Shown piece after piece: positions 41,705 to 50,529 of a stretch of 64,000 bases of DNA (position 1 is its first letter; every line of letters starts with the position of its first letter). The position numbers and the translations under genes are program-made. The notes below the pieces were generated by a model. It searched no databases. It was not told the DNA's origin and was given only the letters and a program-made list of their open reading frames with translations. This stretch comes from CAWDPQ01 sp049642465 (GTDB lineage: Bacteria > Acidobacteriota > Vicinamibacteria > Vicinamibacterales > 2-12-FULL-66-21): positions 67,932-131,931 of the forward strand of contig JBAROV010000208.1 of NCBI GenBank assembly GCA_049642465.1, in the 5' to 3' direction.

Positions 41705-43659
41705 GCGCGTCATCGCCACAATGGGAGCCCAGCGCCGAGCGTATCGCGCGCGCGAAGCTGACCGCGTTCTCGCGCGTGGCAGAGCGCCGCTTCGAACGAA
41801 AGTTCCCTGATTACGCGAGCCTGTACCGCTTCTCGATCGATCGACCGGCAGATTTCTGGCGCGCCGTCTGGGATTTCACGCGGATCCGCGGATCGATGGG
41901 GGAGCGTGTCATCGAACACCCGGAGCGGATGCCTGGTGCGGAGTTCTTCCCCGAGGCCCGCCTGAACTTCGCGGAAAACCTGCTGCGCCGCCGCGACGGC
42001 ACGCCGGCGATCGTCTTCAATGGAGAAGGCCAGGTTCAGCGCAGCCTGACGTTTGCCGAACTGTTTGCGCAGTCGTGCGGGGTAGCGGTGGCGCTGAGAG
42101 ACGCGGGGATTCAACCTGGCGACCGCGTGGCTGCCTTCATCCCGAACATTCCCGAGGCGATCGTTGCAGCACTGGGCGCTGCTGCAGTGGGCGCCGTCTG
42201 GTCGTCATGCTCGCCGGATTTCGGCGTGCAGGGCGTCATCGATCGTTTCGGGCAAATTGAACCAAAGATTCTGCTCTCGGCCGATGGGTACTTCTACGCC
42301 GGCCGAGCGCACGACAGCCTGGAAAAGCTCGCGGACATTCAGCAGCTGCTTCCGACGGTGAAGAAGACTGTCGTTATTCCATACGTCACGACGGAGCCCG
42401 ACCTCTCTTCGATCGCTGGCGCCACGCTCTGGCAATCGTTCCTTGGCGAGGCGGACGTCAGCGGCTTCGAGTTCGAGCGCTTTCCGTTCAACCATCCGCT
42501 CTACATCCTGTATTCGTCGGGCACAACCGGGGTTCCCAAGTGCATCGTTCACGGTGCTGGAGGAACGCTGATTCAACACCTCAAGGAACATCAACTGCAG
42601 TGCGACATCGACGAGGGAGACCGCGTTTTCTATTTCACCACCTGTGGCTGGATGATGTGGAACTGGCTGGTCACCGTTCTGGCGTCGGAAGCCACGATCC
42701 TGCTCTACGACGGCTCTCCGTTCCACCCTGGTCCGCAGGCGCTCTTCGACTTTGCGGACGCGTCCGGCATGACGCTCTTCGGCACGTCGGCGCGGTTCAT
42801 CGACGCCATCACCAAGGCAGGATTCGCTCCCAGGGAATCCCATCGCCTCGAGAGCGTGCGGACGATGACGTCGACGGGGTCGCCTTTGGTGCCGGAGAGC
42901 TTCGATTATGTGTATGCCAAGGTAAAGAAAGACATTCACCTCGCGTCGATCTCCGGCGGCACCGACATCATCAGCTGCTTCGTTGGTGGCAACCCTGTCG
43001 GTCCGGTGTGGCGTGGCGAAATCCAGGCTGCGGCACTCGGGATGGCGGTCGATGTGTTCGATGAAAGTGGCCGCTCGCTGGCGCCCGGCGAAAAGGGAGA
43101 ACTGGTGTGCACACAGCCGTTCCCCTCGATGCCGGTCAGCTTCTGGAACGATCCGGACGGACGCAAATATCGCGCGGCGTATTTCGAGCGGTACCCCGGC
43201 GTGTGGCACCACGGCGACTTCATTGCGCGAACCGAACACAATGGCTTCATCATTTACGGCCGATCCGATGCCGTGTTGAACCCCGGGGGTGTCAGAATCG
43301 GAACGGCCGAGATCTATCGGCAGGTGGAACAACTGGACGAGGTCCTCGAGAGCCTGGTCATCGCGCAGCAGTGGCAGAACGATGAACGCATCGTCCTGTT
43401 CGTGCGGCTGCGCGACGGCCTCGAGCTGTCGGACGCGCTGCGCGACCGCATCCGACAGCACATACGGAGTGCCACGAGTCCCCGGCATGTGCCCGCGCGA
43501 ATCGTTGCCGTTCCGGAGATTCCGCGAACGAAGAGTGGCAAGATCGTCGAACTCGCGGTTCGCGAAGTCGTGCATGGCCGGCAGGTCAAGAATCGCGAGG
43601 CGCTCGCCAATCCGGAGGCGCTGGAGCACTTCCGCGATCGACCGGAGCTCCGCACCTAG
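41701..43659 (+). CDS. Acetoacetyl-CoA synthetase (acetoacetate--CoA ligase)
   Basis: 652 residues from GTG 41701 (GTGA overlap with the GNAT gene). ANL superfamily: LYSSGTTGVPKCIVHG (AMP loop), TFAELFAQSCGVAVALRDAG, GGTDIISCFVGGNPVGPVWR and YGRSDAVLNPGGVRIGTAEI. PRTKSGKIVELAVREVV carries the catalytic Lys. ILYSSGTTGVPKCIVHGAGG and the N-terminal AEFFPEARLNFAENLL are characteristic of acetoacetate-specific rather than acetate-specific ligases. It activates acetoacetate for lipid or polyhydroxyalkanoate metabolism. Its link to the aromatic operon is positional only. Confidence 0.9.
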   Translation: MSASSPQWEPSAERIARAKLTAFSRVAERRFERKFPDYASLYRFSIDRPADFWRAVWDFTRIRGSMGERVIEHPERMPGAEFFPEARLNFAENLLRRRDGTPAIVFNGEGQVQRSLTFAELFAQSCGVAVALRDAGIQPGDRVAAFIPNIPEAIVAALGAAAVGAVWSSCSPDFGVQGVIDRFGQIEPKILLSADGYFYAGRAHDSLEKLADIQQLLPTVKKTVVIPYVTTEPDLSSIAGATLWQSFLGEADVSGFEFERFPFNHPLYILYSSGTTGVPKCIVHGAGGTLIQHLKEHQLQCDIDEGDRVFYFTTCGWMMWNWLVTVLASEATILLYDGSPFHPGPQALFDFADASGMTLFGTSARFIDAITKAGFAPRESHRLESVRTMTSTGSPLVPESFDYVYAKVKKDIHLASISGGTDIISCFVGGNPVGPVWRGEIQAAALGMAVDVFDESGRSLAPGEKGELVCTQPFPSMPVSFWNDPDGRKYRAAYFERYPGVWHHGDFIARTEHNGFIIYGRSDAVLNPGGVRIGTAEIYRQVEQLDEVLESLVIAQQWQNDERIVLFVRLRDGLELSDALRDRIRQHIRSATSPRHVPARIVAVPEIPRTKSGKIVELAVREVVHGRQVKNREALANPEALEHFRDRPELRT

Positions 43660-43687
43660 TGAAGCGGGAGTTGGCGCGGGAATCCTG

Positions 43688-44101
43688 ATGAGCGTCGCCG
43701 GCTCGATTCGCATCCGTGCCGACGTGTTGTCTTGCGTGCAGGCGCACGCCCTGCGCGAATCGCCCAACGAATGCTGCGGGCTACTCGTCGGAACGGGCGA
43801 GGTCATCGACGAAGCGGTGCCCGCGGCGAATATCCTGTCGAGCACGTCTCGGTACCGGCTCGATCCCCACGTGCACATGGCGACGACCCGGCGGTTGCGA
43901 GGCACGCCGCGCGCGGTCGTCGGCGCGTACCACTCGCATCCGCGCTCACCCGCAGTTCCGTCGCCTCGCGATCTTGCCGAAGCGCACTATCCCGAATTCG
44001 TTTGGTTAATCGTGTCGTTGGAGACGGCTGCCGCCGCGTCTCGTGCGTACAGAATCGTGCATGGCTGCGCCGAGGAATTGGAACTCAGGGTTGAACCGTG
44101 A
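43688..44101 (+). CDS. JAMM/MPN+ metallopeptidase (Mov34-like)
   Basis: 137 residues from ATG 43688. The JAMM metal-binding motif is complete: Glu in RESPNECCGLLVG, then HSHPRSPAVPSPRD (H-x-H-x7-S-x2-D). Prokaryotic members remove C-terminal extensions from ThiS/MoaD-like ubiquitin-fold sulfur carriers or act as isopeptidases. No sulfur-carrier or cysteine-synthase gene is adjacent in this window, so the substrate is unknown. Last gene of the plus-strand run. Confidence 0.88.
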   Translation: MSVAGSIRIRADVLSCVQAHALRESPNECCGLLVGTGEVIDEAVPAANILSSTSRYRLDPHVHMATTRRLRGTPRAVVGAYHSHPRSPAVPSPRDLAEAHYPEFVWLIVSLETAAAASRAYRIVHGCAEELELRVEP

Positions 44102-44112
44102 GCCGAGGCTGA

Positions 44113-44544
44113 TCAGTAGCCGATGTCTCGCACACCCGGCCTGACCGTCACAGTCGTCCGGCCGCCGAGGATCCGCTTGTTCTTCTGCTTCAGATAGAAC
44201 TCGATCCGGTAGTTGCCGGCCGTCTGATAGGTGTGGTCCAGTGTATATCGTCGTTTGATCTCGCTGCGACCCGCTTCGTACGGCTCGCAGTCAGCCTTCG
44301 ATTCCGATCGCGTATCGTCGCCCCAGATCCACTCGACCGACGCGCAGTACAAATTCTCAGCGTCGTTGGGACCTCCCTTGACTTCCGCGGTGACGACAAC
44401 GCGCGCGGGCGAAAATCCAATGGAGGGTGTGGCCTTGAGCGAGACACTGGCCTTCTTGTCCTCTGCCGCCTGAATTACCGCCACCCCTATCGTCAGCGCT
44501 GAGACAAACACTGCGCAGCGCATCGCTGTCGGTCTGTGGAGCAT
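44113..44544 (-). CDS. Secreted protein with PKD-like domain
   Basis: 143 residues. A signal peptide (CAVFVSALTIGVAVIQAAE) is followed by one beta-sandwich. SLKATPSIGFSPARVVVTAE, then VEWIWGDDTRSESKADCEPY and YTLDHTYQTAGNYRIEFYLK match the PKD pattern W-x-W/F-G-D-G...H-x-Y-x-x-x-G-x-Y. Two Cys could bridge. Stand-alone single-domain PKD protein; function unknown. Confidence 0.75.
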   Translation of the reverse strand: MLHRPTAMRCAVFVSALTIGVAVIQAAEDKKASVSLKATPSIGFSPARVVVTAEVKGGPNDAENLYCASVEWIWGDDTRSESKADCEPYEAGRSEIKRRYTLDHTYQTAGNYRIEFYLKQKNKRILGGRTTVTVRPGVRDIGY

Positions 44545-44600
44545 GGGTCCCCCCTCGGTGTTCGATTAGCGATTATTCTAAACCACCTTATAATTCTTCA

Positions 44601-46112
44601 ATGACCCGAACCGTTTCGGGCCTTGCTGTGGCGTTTACGGCCACACGCGCGGCCGATCTGGACACCGAGCTGCTCGTGTTCCCCGTTTTCGAAGGGGAGG
44701 ACGTCACCGGGACGGTCCCCGGCCTCGACGAAGCCTCAGGGGGAGCCGTCAGCCGCGCTGTTGCAAGCGGCGAAATCCAGGGAAAAGCCTTTGAGCTCTT
44801 TCTCACGCCTGTCGTCCACGGCTGGCGAGCGGCACGGCTGGCGCTCATCGGCGCAGGCAAGATCGCCGAATTTGACACCGAACGGTTGAGACGCGTGGCC
44901 ACAGCGGCTGCGACCGCGGCTCGGCAGCGCCGTGTCAAGCGACTCGGCTTCGTCGTCCCCGCGAAGGGCGAACCGGCCGCGAATGCTCAGGCGGCGACCG
45001 AAGGGTTGATGCTCGCCAACTTCAGCGCCGATCGATACAAGAGTGGGGAGCGCGGCGCCGGGCCAATTGAAGAAGCGACCGTCTGCTTTCCTGGAGGTGA
45101 TGCGGCGGCGCTGCAGCGATCCGTCGAACGCGGTCGGATCCTCGGCGAGAGCTGCAACATTGCTCGCGAGCTGTGCAACGAACCTTCCAACGTCCTGACA
45201 CCGGCGGTGTTTGCCGAACGAGCAGCGGCGATCGGTCGTAAAGCCGGGCTGAGCGTCGAGGTTCTGGATGAAGACGAGATCGCGCAGCTCAAGATGGGGC
45301 TGCTGCTCGGTGTGGCTCGCGGCAGCGCGGAACCGCCGCGCGTCATCGTGCTGCGGCATGAGCCGCCCGGTGCGCCGCCAACGCCGGTCCTCGGCCTGAT
45401 AGGGAAGGGCATCACGTTCGATACCGGCGGGATCTCAATCAAGCCGGCCGATGGCATGGATCGAATGAAGGACGACATGTCGGGCGGTGCTGCGGTGATC
45501 TGCGCGATGCGAGCGATATCGCTCTTGAAGGCGCCGATCAACGTGATCGGCGTCGTCCCCGCGAGCGAGAACATGCCGGGCGGACGCGCGATTAAGCCCG
45601 GCGACGTGTTGACTGGGGCGTCCGGCAAGACCGTCGAGGTCGTGAATACGGACGCCGAAGGTCGCCTCATCCTGGGCGACGGATTGTGGTACGCGCAAAA
45701 GCTCGGCGCCACCCACCTCGTAGACGTCGCGACGCTGACCGGCGCGTGCGTCGTGGCCCTTGGCAAGGCCGCATCTGGCCTTTTCGGGCAGCCGAATCCG
45801 TGGGTCGACCTGGTGCGCACCACGGCGGAGCGTGCCGGCGATCGTTGCTGGCCGATGCCCCTGTACGATGACTACGCGGAGCAGCTCCGCAGCGAGGTGG
45901 CGGACATGGTGAATTCAGGCGGCCGCCCTGCGGGCAGCTGCACGGCCGCGATGTTCCTCAAGGAATTCGCTGGCGGTCTGCCGTGGGTGCATCTCGATAT
46001 TGCGGGAACGGCATGGGCCGAGGAAAACAAGCCGTGGCAGCAAAAGGGGGCCACCGGCGTGGCGGTCCGCACGTTGGCCGAGCTGGCGTTCACCAGCGGA
46101 CAGTGGCGGTAA
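44601..46112 (+). CDS. pepA: Leucyl aminopeptidase (M17)
   Basis: 503 residues. The catalytic domain shows GKGITFDTGGISIKPADGMD (metal Lys/Asp, catalytic Lys), MKDDMSGGAAVICAM and VVNTDAEGRLILGDGL, the M17 signature NTDAEGRL. Two-metal cytoplasmic aminopeptidase, usually a hexamer; some relatives also bind DNA. The stop is three bases before the palindromic repeat at 46115-46178, which could form its 3' end. Confidence 0.94.
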   Translation: MTRTVSGLAVAFTATRAADLDTELLVFPVFEGEDVTGTVPGLDEASGGAVSRAVASGEIQGKAFELFLTPVVHGWRAARLALIGAGKIAEFDTERLRRVATAAATAARQRRVKRLGFVVPAKGEPAANAQAATEGLMLANFSADRYKSGERGAGPIEEATVCFPGGDAAALQRSVERGRILGESCNIARELCNEPSNVLTPAVFAERAAAIGRKAGLSVEVLDEDEIAQLKMGLLLGVARGSAEPPRVIVLRHEPPGAPPTPVLGLIGKGITFDTGGISIKPADGMDRMKDDMSGGAAVICAMRAISLLKAPINVIGVVPASENMPGGRAIKPGDVLTGASGKTVEVVNTDAEGRLILGDGLWYAQKLGATHLVDVATLTGACVVALGKAASGLFGQPNPWVDLVRTTAERAGDRCWPMPLYDDYAEQLRSEVADMVNSGGRPAGSCTAAMFLKEFAGGLPWVHLDIAGTAWAEENKPWQQKGATGVAVRTLAELAFTSGQWR

Positions 46113-46114
46113 AT

Positions 46115-46178
46115 GGGGACTGTCCCCTTTTTCCACAACTGTCCGGATTTGGAAAAAGGGGACAGTCCCCCTTTTTCC
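46115..46178. repeat. Palindromic REP-like element (GGGGACAGTCCCC family)
   Basis: GGGGACTGTCCCCTTTTT (46115-46132) and AAAAAGGGGACAGTCCCC (46153-46170) are inverted copies around a 20-base centre, followed by a further CTTTTTCC. The two arms pair over 18 bases with one mismatch, and each arm is itself palindromic. It is the second copy of the element at 11634-11694. It could also terminate pepA transcription. Confidence 0.85.
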
Positions 46179-46193
46179 GGTGTCTAACCGATC

Positions 46194-46466
46194 ATGCTGA
46201 TGCAGTCGCAGCCGGTCATTGTCAAGGTCGTCGAGCCGGCCGTTGAATCCACGAGCATCGCCGACATCGTGGTCGGCTCGCTCGGGTTGACGGGGGCGAT
46301 GCTGCTGGCCGCGCTGATCCTCGGCGCGCTGCTGGGTGGGCTGCTGATTGGCTTCAAGAAACTGCGGGCGCATCTGAATCTGGAGCCCATCCCGGATTCC
46401 GAGGCGCTGCGCGTCACTCCCGGGTTGCCACGACCTTCATCTTCTTCAGCGAGCCTTGATACCTGA
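46194..46466 (+). CDS. Small membrane protein of unknown function
   Basis: 90 residues with one long hydrophobic segment (SLGLTGAMLLAALILGALLG, extending to GLLIGFKKL) and a polar C-terminus. The last 53 bases overlap the end of the convergent amidase gene. The hydrophobic profile and a positive-inside cluster after the helix argue for a real protein, but there is no known family and no strong ribosome binding site. Confidence 0.5.
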   Translation: MLMQSQPVIVKVVEPAVESTSIADIVVGSLGLTGAMLLAALILGALLGGLLIGFKKLRAHLNLEPIPDSEALRVTPGLPRPSSSSASLDT

Positions 46467-48144
46467 GAACCGCCTCGCAGAGCGCTTCGGCGATCTGCTG
46501 ACGATAGGCGTTCGTCTTCAATAGCTGCGCGTCCTGTTTGTTCGTGAGAAACGAGATCTCCGCGAGCACGCTCGGCATCCCTGCGCCAATCAAGACGACG
46601 AACGGCGCCTGCTTCACGCCAAGATTTCGCAGTTGACCGTTGCGGGCGGCAAGCCGGCGAATCATCGACTTCTGCACCGTGTCGGCGAAGTCGCGCGATT
46701 CGTCAATCTTGTTGTTGAGGGCGATGGCGCGGACGATCTCCGGCAGGCTGTGCATCGTCCGGCCGGATGTCGAGTTCTCGCGCGCGGCCACGGCTTCCGC
46801 TTCGGGGTTCGACGCGAAGTTCAGGAAATAAGTCTCAACGCCGCGCGCCCTCGAGTTGCGGCTGGCATTGGCGTGAATCGACAGGAATAGATCCGCGCTC
46901 TCCCGGTTGGCGATCGCCGTGCGTCCCTCGAGCGGCACGAACACGTCCGTATCCCGCGTCATCGTCACGTCGATGGCCGGCTCTTTCTCCAGGAGCTTTC
47001 GCAGCCGACTCGCGACATCGAGGACGAGCTCCGCTTCGGTGAGACCGTTGGCGCGAGCCCCGGGGTCGTGCCCTCCATGACCCGCGTCTATCACGATACG
47101 GGAGATGCCGAGACCAAGTTGACGTGCGAGCGAGAACTGACCGTTCAAGTTGGCCGATGGCACGGCTGGAATCGCCGGGTCGCTCGGTGTGGCCGCATCC
47201 CGCTTCACGGGCGGCACATCCGGACGCGTGGTCGCGACCGCCGGGTCATCCAGCTTCAGTTCGCGCGCGATCGGCGGCATCGGCGTGGCCAGCGAGCCAT
47301 TTCCCGTCGTGGCGACGGTCGAAGGAGCGCCGGCCGCCTGCGTCTTGAGATCGACGATCAGGCGGAACGGGTTGTACAGCGTGAACACGCTGAAGGTCTC
47401 GATCCCTTCGATGTCGAGCACGACGCGGGTTGTGTTCTGCGGCCGGCGGCCAAGGCGAATCTGTTTGACGACCCCGTCGTTGTACTTGATCGTCGCGTCT
47501 TGAAGTGACCCCGAGGCACGGGCCGCACGCAAATCGAAGAACAAGCGCTTCGGATTCTCCAGCCGTTCCTGATGAAAGAGCGATTCTCCATCCATCTCGA
47601 TGATCACGCGGACGCCGTCGGCAAGGAGGCTGCGCCTGATTTCCTTGATCGTCACCATCGACGGTTCGCCGTCACTCGCCGCCAGTGCCGGAACGGCGGT
47701 AGTTCGTGGAGCGGACTGCGCGAGTTTCGCCGCCTCGAACTGCCGCAGGATGTCATCAACGCGGGAGCGCAGTGAACTCGACGGGTATTCCGCCTTCAAC
47801 TGAACGAGCAGGCGCCGTCCACGCTGCCAATCGGTCGCATCCGCGAACCGCTCGAACGCCAGCAGCGACAGATTCGCGCCTTGCCAGAGTGCGTTGTCGC
47901 AGTAGGCGCTTGCCGGATACCGGCGCACGATAGTCTCGTACCCGGCAACCGCCCGCCGGAGCTGCGCCAGCGACGGCCTGTTGCCAGCATCGCGGAGTGT
48001 TCGCTCCCGCGCGAGCGCTCTCGTGTAGAGCGTGCGAACCGATTGCGCCGAGACGACGTGCACGCCCGGCCCTGCGAAGGCAACAACCAGTGTCAGGATT
48101 GCGGTGAGCTTCGACATCTTCTGCATTCGCCCCTCGACCGTCAT
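46414..48144 (-). CDS. N-acetylmuramoyl-L-alanine amidase (TPR-like + AMIN + Amidase_3)
   Basis: 576 residues: signal peptide, helical TPR-like N-terminal part (RAVAGYETIVRRYPASAYCD), and an AMIN domain (ADGVRVIIEMDGESLFHQER, TRVVLDIEGIETFSVFTLYN). The C-terminal Amidase_3 catalytic domain has IVIDAGHGGHDPGA (Zn His), AELVLDVASRLRKLLEK, ADLFLSIHANAS (Zn His) and SVLAEISFLTN (catalytic Glu). It cleaves the stem peptide from muramic acid, probably in daughter-cell separation. It overlaps ftsK by 4 nt, fitting a division role. Confidence 0.93.
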   Translation of the reverse strand: MTVEGRMQKMSKLTAILTLVVAFAGPGVHVVSAQSVRTLYTRALARERTLRDAGNRPSLAQLRRAVAGYETIVRRYPASAYCDNALWQGANLSLLAFERFADATDWQRGRRLLVQLKAEYPSSSLRSRVDDILRQFEAAKLAQSAPRTTAVPALAASDGEPSMVTIKEIRRSLLADGVRVIIEMDGESLFHQERLENPKRLFFDLRAARASGSLQDATIKYNDGVVKQIRLGRRPQNTTRVVLDIEGIETFSVFTLYNPFRLIVDLKTQAAGAPSTVATTGNGSLATPMPPIARELKLDDPAVATTRPDVPPVKRDAATPSDPAIPAVPSANLNGQFSLARQLGLGISRIVIDAGHGGHDPGARANGLTEAELVLDVASRLRKLLEKEPAIDVTMTRDTDVFVPLEGRTAIANRESADLFLSIHANASRNSRARGVETYFLNFASNPEAEAVAARENSTSGRTMHSLPEIVRAIALNNKIDESRDFADTVQKSMIRRLAARNGQLRNLGVKQAPFVVLIGAGMPSVLAEISFLTNKQDAQLLKTNAYRQQIAEALCEAVLRYQGSLKKMKVVATRE

Positions 48145-50528
48145 CGGAGTTGCGCGTCCACTTCGTCGAAGTAGTCCTTCTTGACCAGCACTTCGCGCGT
48201 CTTGCCGCCGGCGCCGCCGGAAACCAGCCCCTCAGCCTCCATCATGTCGACGAGACGCGCCGCGCGGCTGAAACCAATCCGCAGCCGGCGCTGGAGATAT
48301 GAGATCGAGGCTTGGCCGCTCGATACGACAATCCGCGCGGCTTCGTCGTACAAATCGTCCTTTTCGAATTCGAGTTCCGTTCCCGCCTGCTTGTCGTCGG
48401 CCGTGATGGTCTCGTCGTAGGTGGGCTTGCCCTGCTTACGCAGGAAGCTCGCGAGCCGGGCGCTCTCCTGTTCGGAGATGTAGGGGCCGTGCAGCCGTAC
48501 GAACCGTGACGAAGCCGGCGGCAGGTAGAGCATGTCTCCCTTGCCGAGCAGCTGCTCAGCGCCATTGCCGTCGAGTATGGTTCTCGAGTCGATTTTCGAA
48601 GACACGCGGAACGAGATCCGGGCGGGTAGATTCGCCTTGATCAGGCCGGTGATGACGTCCACGGATGGACGCTGCGTCGCGAGAATCAGATGAATGCCCA
48701 CGGCACGCGCCATCTGCGCCAGGCGCGCGATCGATTCCTCGACTTCGTTGCTCGCGACCATCATCAAATCGGCAAGTTCGTCGATCAACACGACGATGAA
48801 GGGGAGAGGTCTGACTTCGTTGCCCTGGTTATCCGTCAGGGGACCTTTCGTTTCCGTCTGCGCGAGCTTGATGTTCCGGTTGTACTGCTCGATGTTTCGC
48901 ACCCCCACCGCCGCGAGCGTCTTGTAGCGCTCTTCCATCTCACGCACGGCCCAGCGGAGGGCATTCGACGCGAGCTTCGGATCGACGACGACCGGCGTCA
49001 GCAAGTGTGGGATGTCCTCGTACATCCCGAGCTCCAGCCGCTTCGGATCAATCATGATCAGCCGCACGTCGTCCGGGGTCGCCCTGAAGAGGATGCTCGA
49101 AAGCATCGCGTTCACGCTGACGGACTTGCCGGTGCCGGTCGATCCCGCAATCAGCAGGTGCGGCATCGTCGCGAGGTCGCTGACGAACGGCTCGCCGTGG
49201 ATCGTCTTTCCAAGCGCGAGCGTCAGCTTGGATTGCGAGCGGCGATAGGTATCGGATTCGAGCAGCTCGCGCAAGGAAATCTGCTCGCGATTGGGGTTCG
49301 GAATCTGAATGCCAACGGTCGACTTCCCCGGGATGCGATCGATCAGGACGGACTCGGCCTGCATCGCGAGGCACAGGTCGTCGGCCAAACCGGTGATCTT
49401 GCTGTATTTGACGCCAGCGTCCGGCTTGAACTCGTACGTCGTGACCACCGGACCCGGGTGAATCTGAACGACCGCTCCCTCCACCGAGAACTCCCGGCAC
49501 TTCTCTTCGAGCAGCCGTGCCCCTTCCATCAGTTCGCGTTCGTCGATCTTCCGCTCGGCCTTCGGGGAATCCAGCAACGCATGCGGAGGAAAGGCGTAGG
49601 TCCCCCGCTTGCGTTCCGCCGGCAGCTTTTCGGGATCGGACAGCGGCAGCGACGGTTCGGTTGTCGGTGGCGTTCGCTTGATTGCAGGCGGCGGTGTCGG
49701 CCGCGACGATGCGGCTTTGAGCGCCGCCGCGGCCGCGCCAACCATTGCGGCCGTTCTCGAAGGCTTCGCGACGGGGGCGTCCGCGGGCTCGGGTGGACGC
49801 GGGCGATTCGGCATTTTCGCCGACGCGAGTTCCTGTGGCAGCTCCACGGAGGCAGCCGGACGAGCCTTCCCGTCTTTCGTTTGCCGATCGAGGTGCTTCT
49901 TCAGTACTTCCTGACGCTGACGGTCACGCCGCTTCTCCTCGCGCCAGGTGCGGAATGCGCCTATTCCAGCGGCGATCTGGTCTCGCAGGATATCGCCAAC
50001 CGCGGCAAACAGTCGCCCGAAAGAGAATTGCGTGGCGAGGATGACCGCCAGGAAGAGAAGCGTGAGGATCAGAATGATCGATCCCGTCCGGTTCAGGTAA
50101 TCCGCGAGAAGCGACGAGAGGGCGGCGCCGACGTAGCCGCCAGCTTTGAACTCCTTCCCGGCCACCTGCAGACTGCCGAACGACAGGGACAGGAACGAGG
50201 ACACGCATCCGAAGAGCAGGGCGGCGCCGACAACCTTCGTGTACGCCGCGTCGAGCACCCGGCACCAGAAGTAATGCCAGCCGATGACCGCGAGCACCAG
50301 CGGAATCAGATACGCGGCATAGCCAAGCAGTTGAAAGGCGAGTTCGCTCAGGAACGCGCCGATTCGACCCGCGAAGTTCGACGGCTGGAGGTCTGCCCCG
50401 GTGTTGAAAAACCAGACCGGGTCGGACGGGCTGTAGCTGGCGAGCGCCACCAGCCAAAGCAAGGCCAGCGCGAAGAGCGCCACGCCCACGAACTCGCTGA
50501 GACGACGGGAGAGCGCGGATCCAGCCAA
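48141..50528 (-). CDS. ftsK: DNA translocase FtsK/SpoIIIE
   Basis: 795 residues. The N-terminus has four transmembrane helices (VGVALFALALLWLVALASYS, GYAAYLIPLVLAVIGWHYFW, and two more), then a Pro/Ala-rich linker. The motor follows: VSDLATMPHLLIAGSTGTGK with Walker A GSTGTGKS, IVVLIDELADLMMVA (Walker B), and RAVGIHLILATQRPSVDVIT. The C-terminal gamma winged helix (SYLQRRLRIGFSRAARLVDM) reads KOPS-like sequences. It starts with TTG one base after the rnj stop, with GGAG seven bases upstream. Confidence 0.95.
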   Translation of the reverse strand: MAGSALSRRLSEFVGVALFALALLWLVALASYSPSDPVWFFNTGADLQPSNFAGRIGAFLSELAFQLLGYAAYLIPLVLAVIGWHYFWCRVLDAAYTKVVGAALLFGCVSSFLSLSFGSLQVAGKEFKAGGYVGAALSSLLADYLNRTGSIILILTLLFLAVILATQFSFGRLFAAVGDILRDQIAAGIGAFRTWREEKRRDRQRQEVLKKHLDRQTKDGKARPAASVELPQELASAKMPNRPRPPEPADAPVAKPSRTAAMVGAAAAALKAASSRPTPPPAIKRTPPTTEPSLPLSDPEKLPAERKRGTYAFPPHALLDSPKAERKIDERELMEGARLLEEKCREFSVEGAVVQIHPGPVVTTYEFKPDAGVKYSKITGLADDLCLAMQAESVLIDRIPGKSTVGIQIPNPNREQISLRELLESDTYRRSQSKLTLALGKTIHGEPFVSDLATMPHLLIAGSTGTGKSVSVNAMLSSILFRATPDDVRLIMIDPKRLELGMYEDIPHLLTPVVVDPKLASNALRWAVREMEERYKTLAAVGVRNIEQYNRNIKLAQTETKGPLTDNQGNEVRPLPFIVVLIDELADLMMVASNEVEESIARLAQMARAVGIHLILATQRPSVDVITGLIKANLPARISFRVSSKIDSRTILDGNGAEQLLGKGDMLYLPPASSRFVRLHGPYISEQESARLASFLRKQGKPTYDETITADDKQAGTELEFEKDDLYDEAARIVVSSGQASISYLQRRLRIGFSRAARLVDMMEAEGLVSGGAGGKTREVLVKKDYFDEVDAQLR

Positions 50529-50529
50529 G

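Noticed and set aside
42205..43905. 566-residue minus-strand open frame
   Set aside because: Antisense to acetoacetyl-CoA synthetase and the JAMM gene, without any motif or ribosome binding site.
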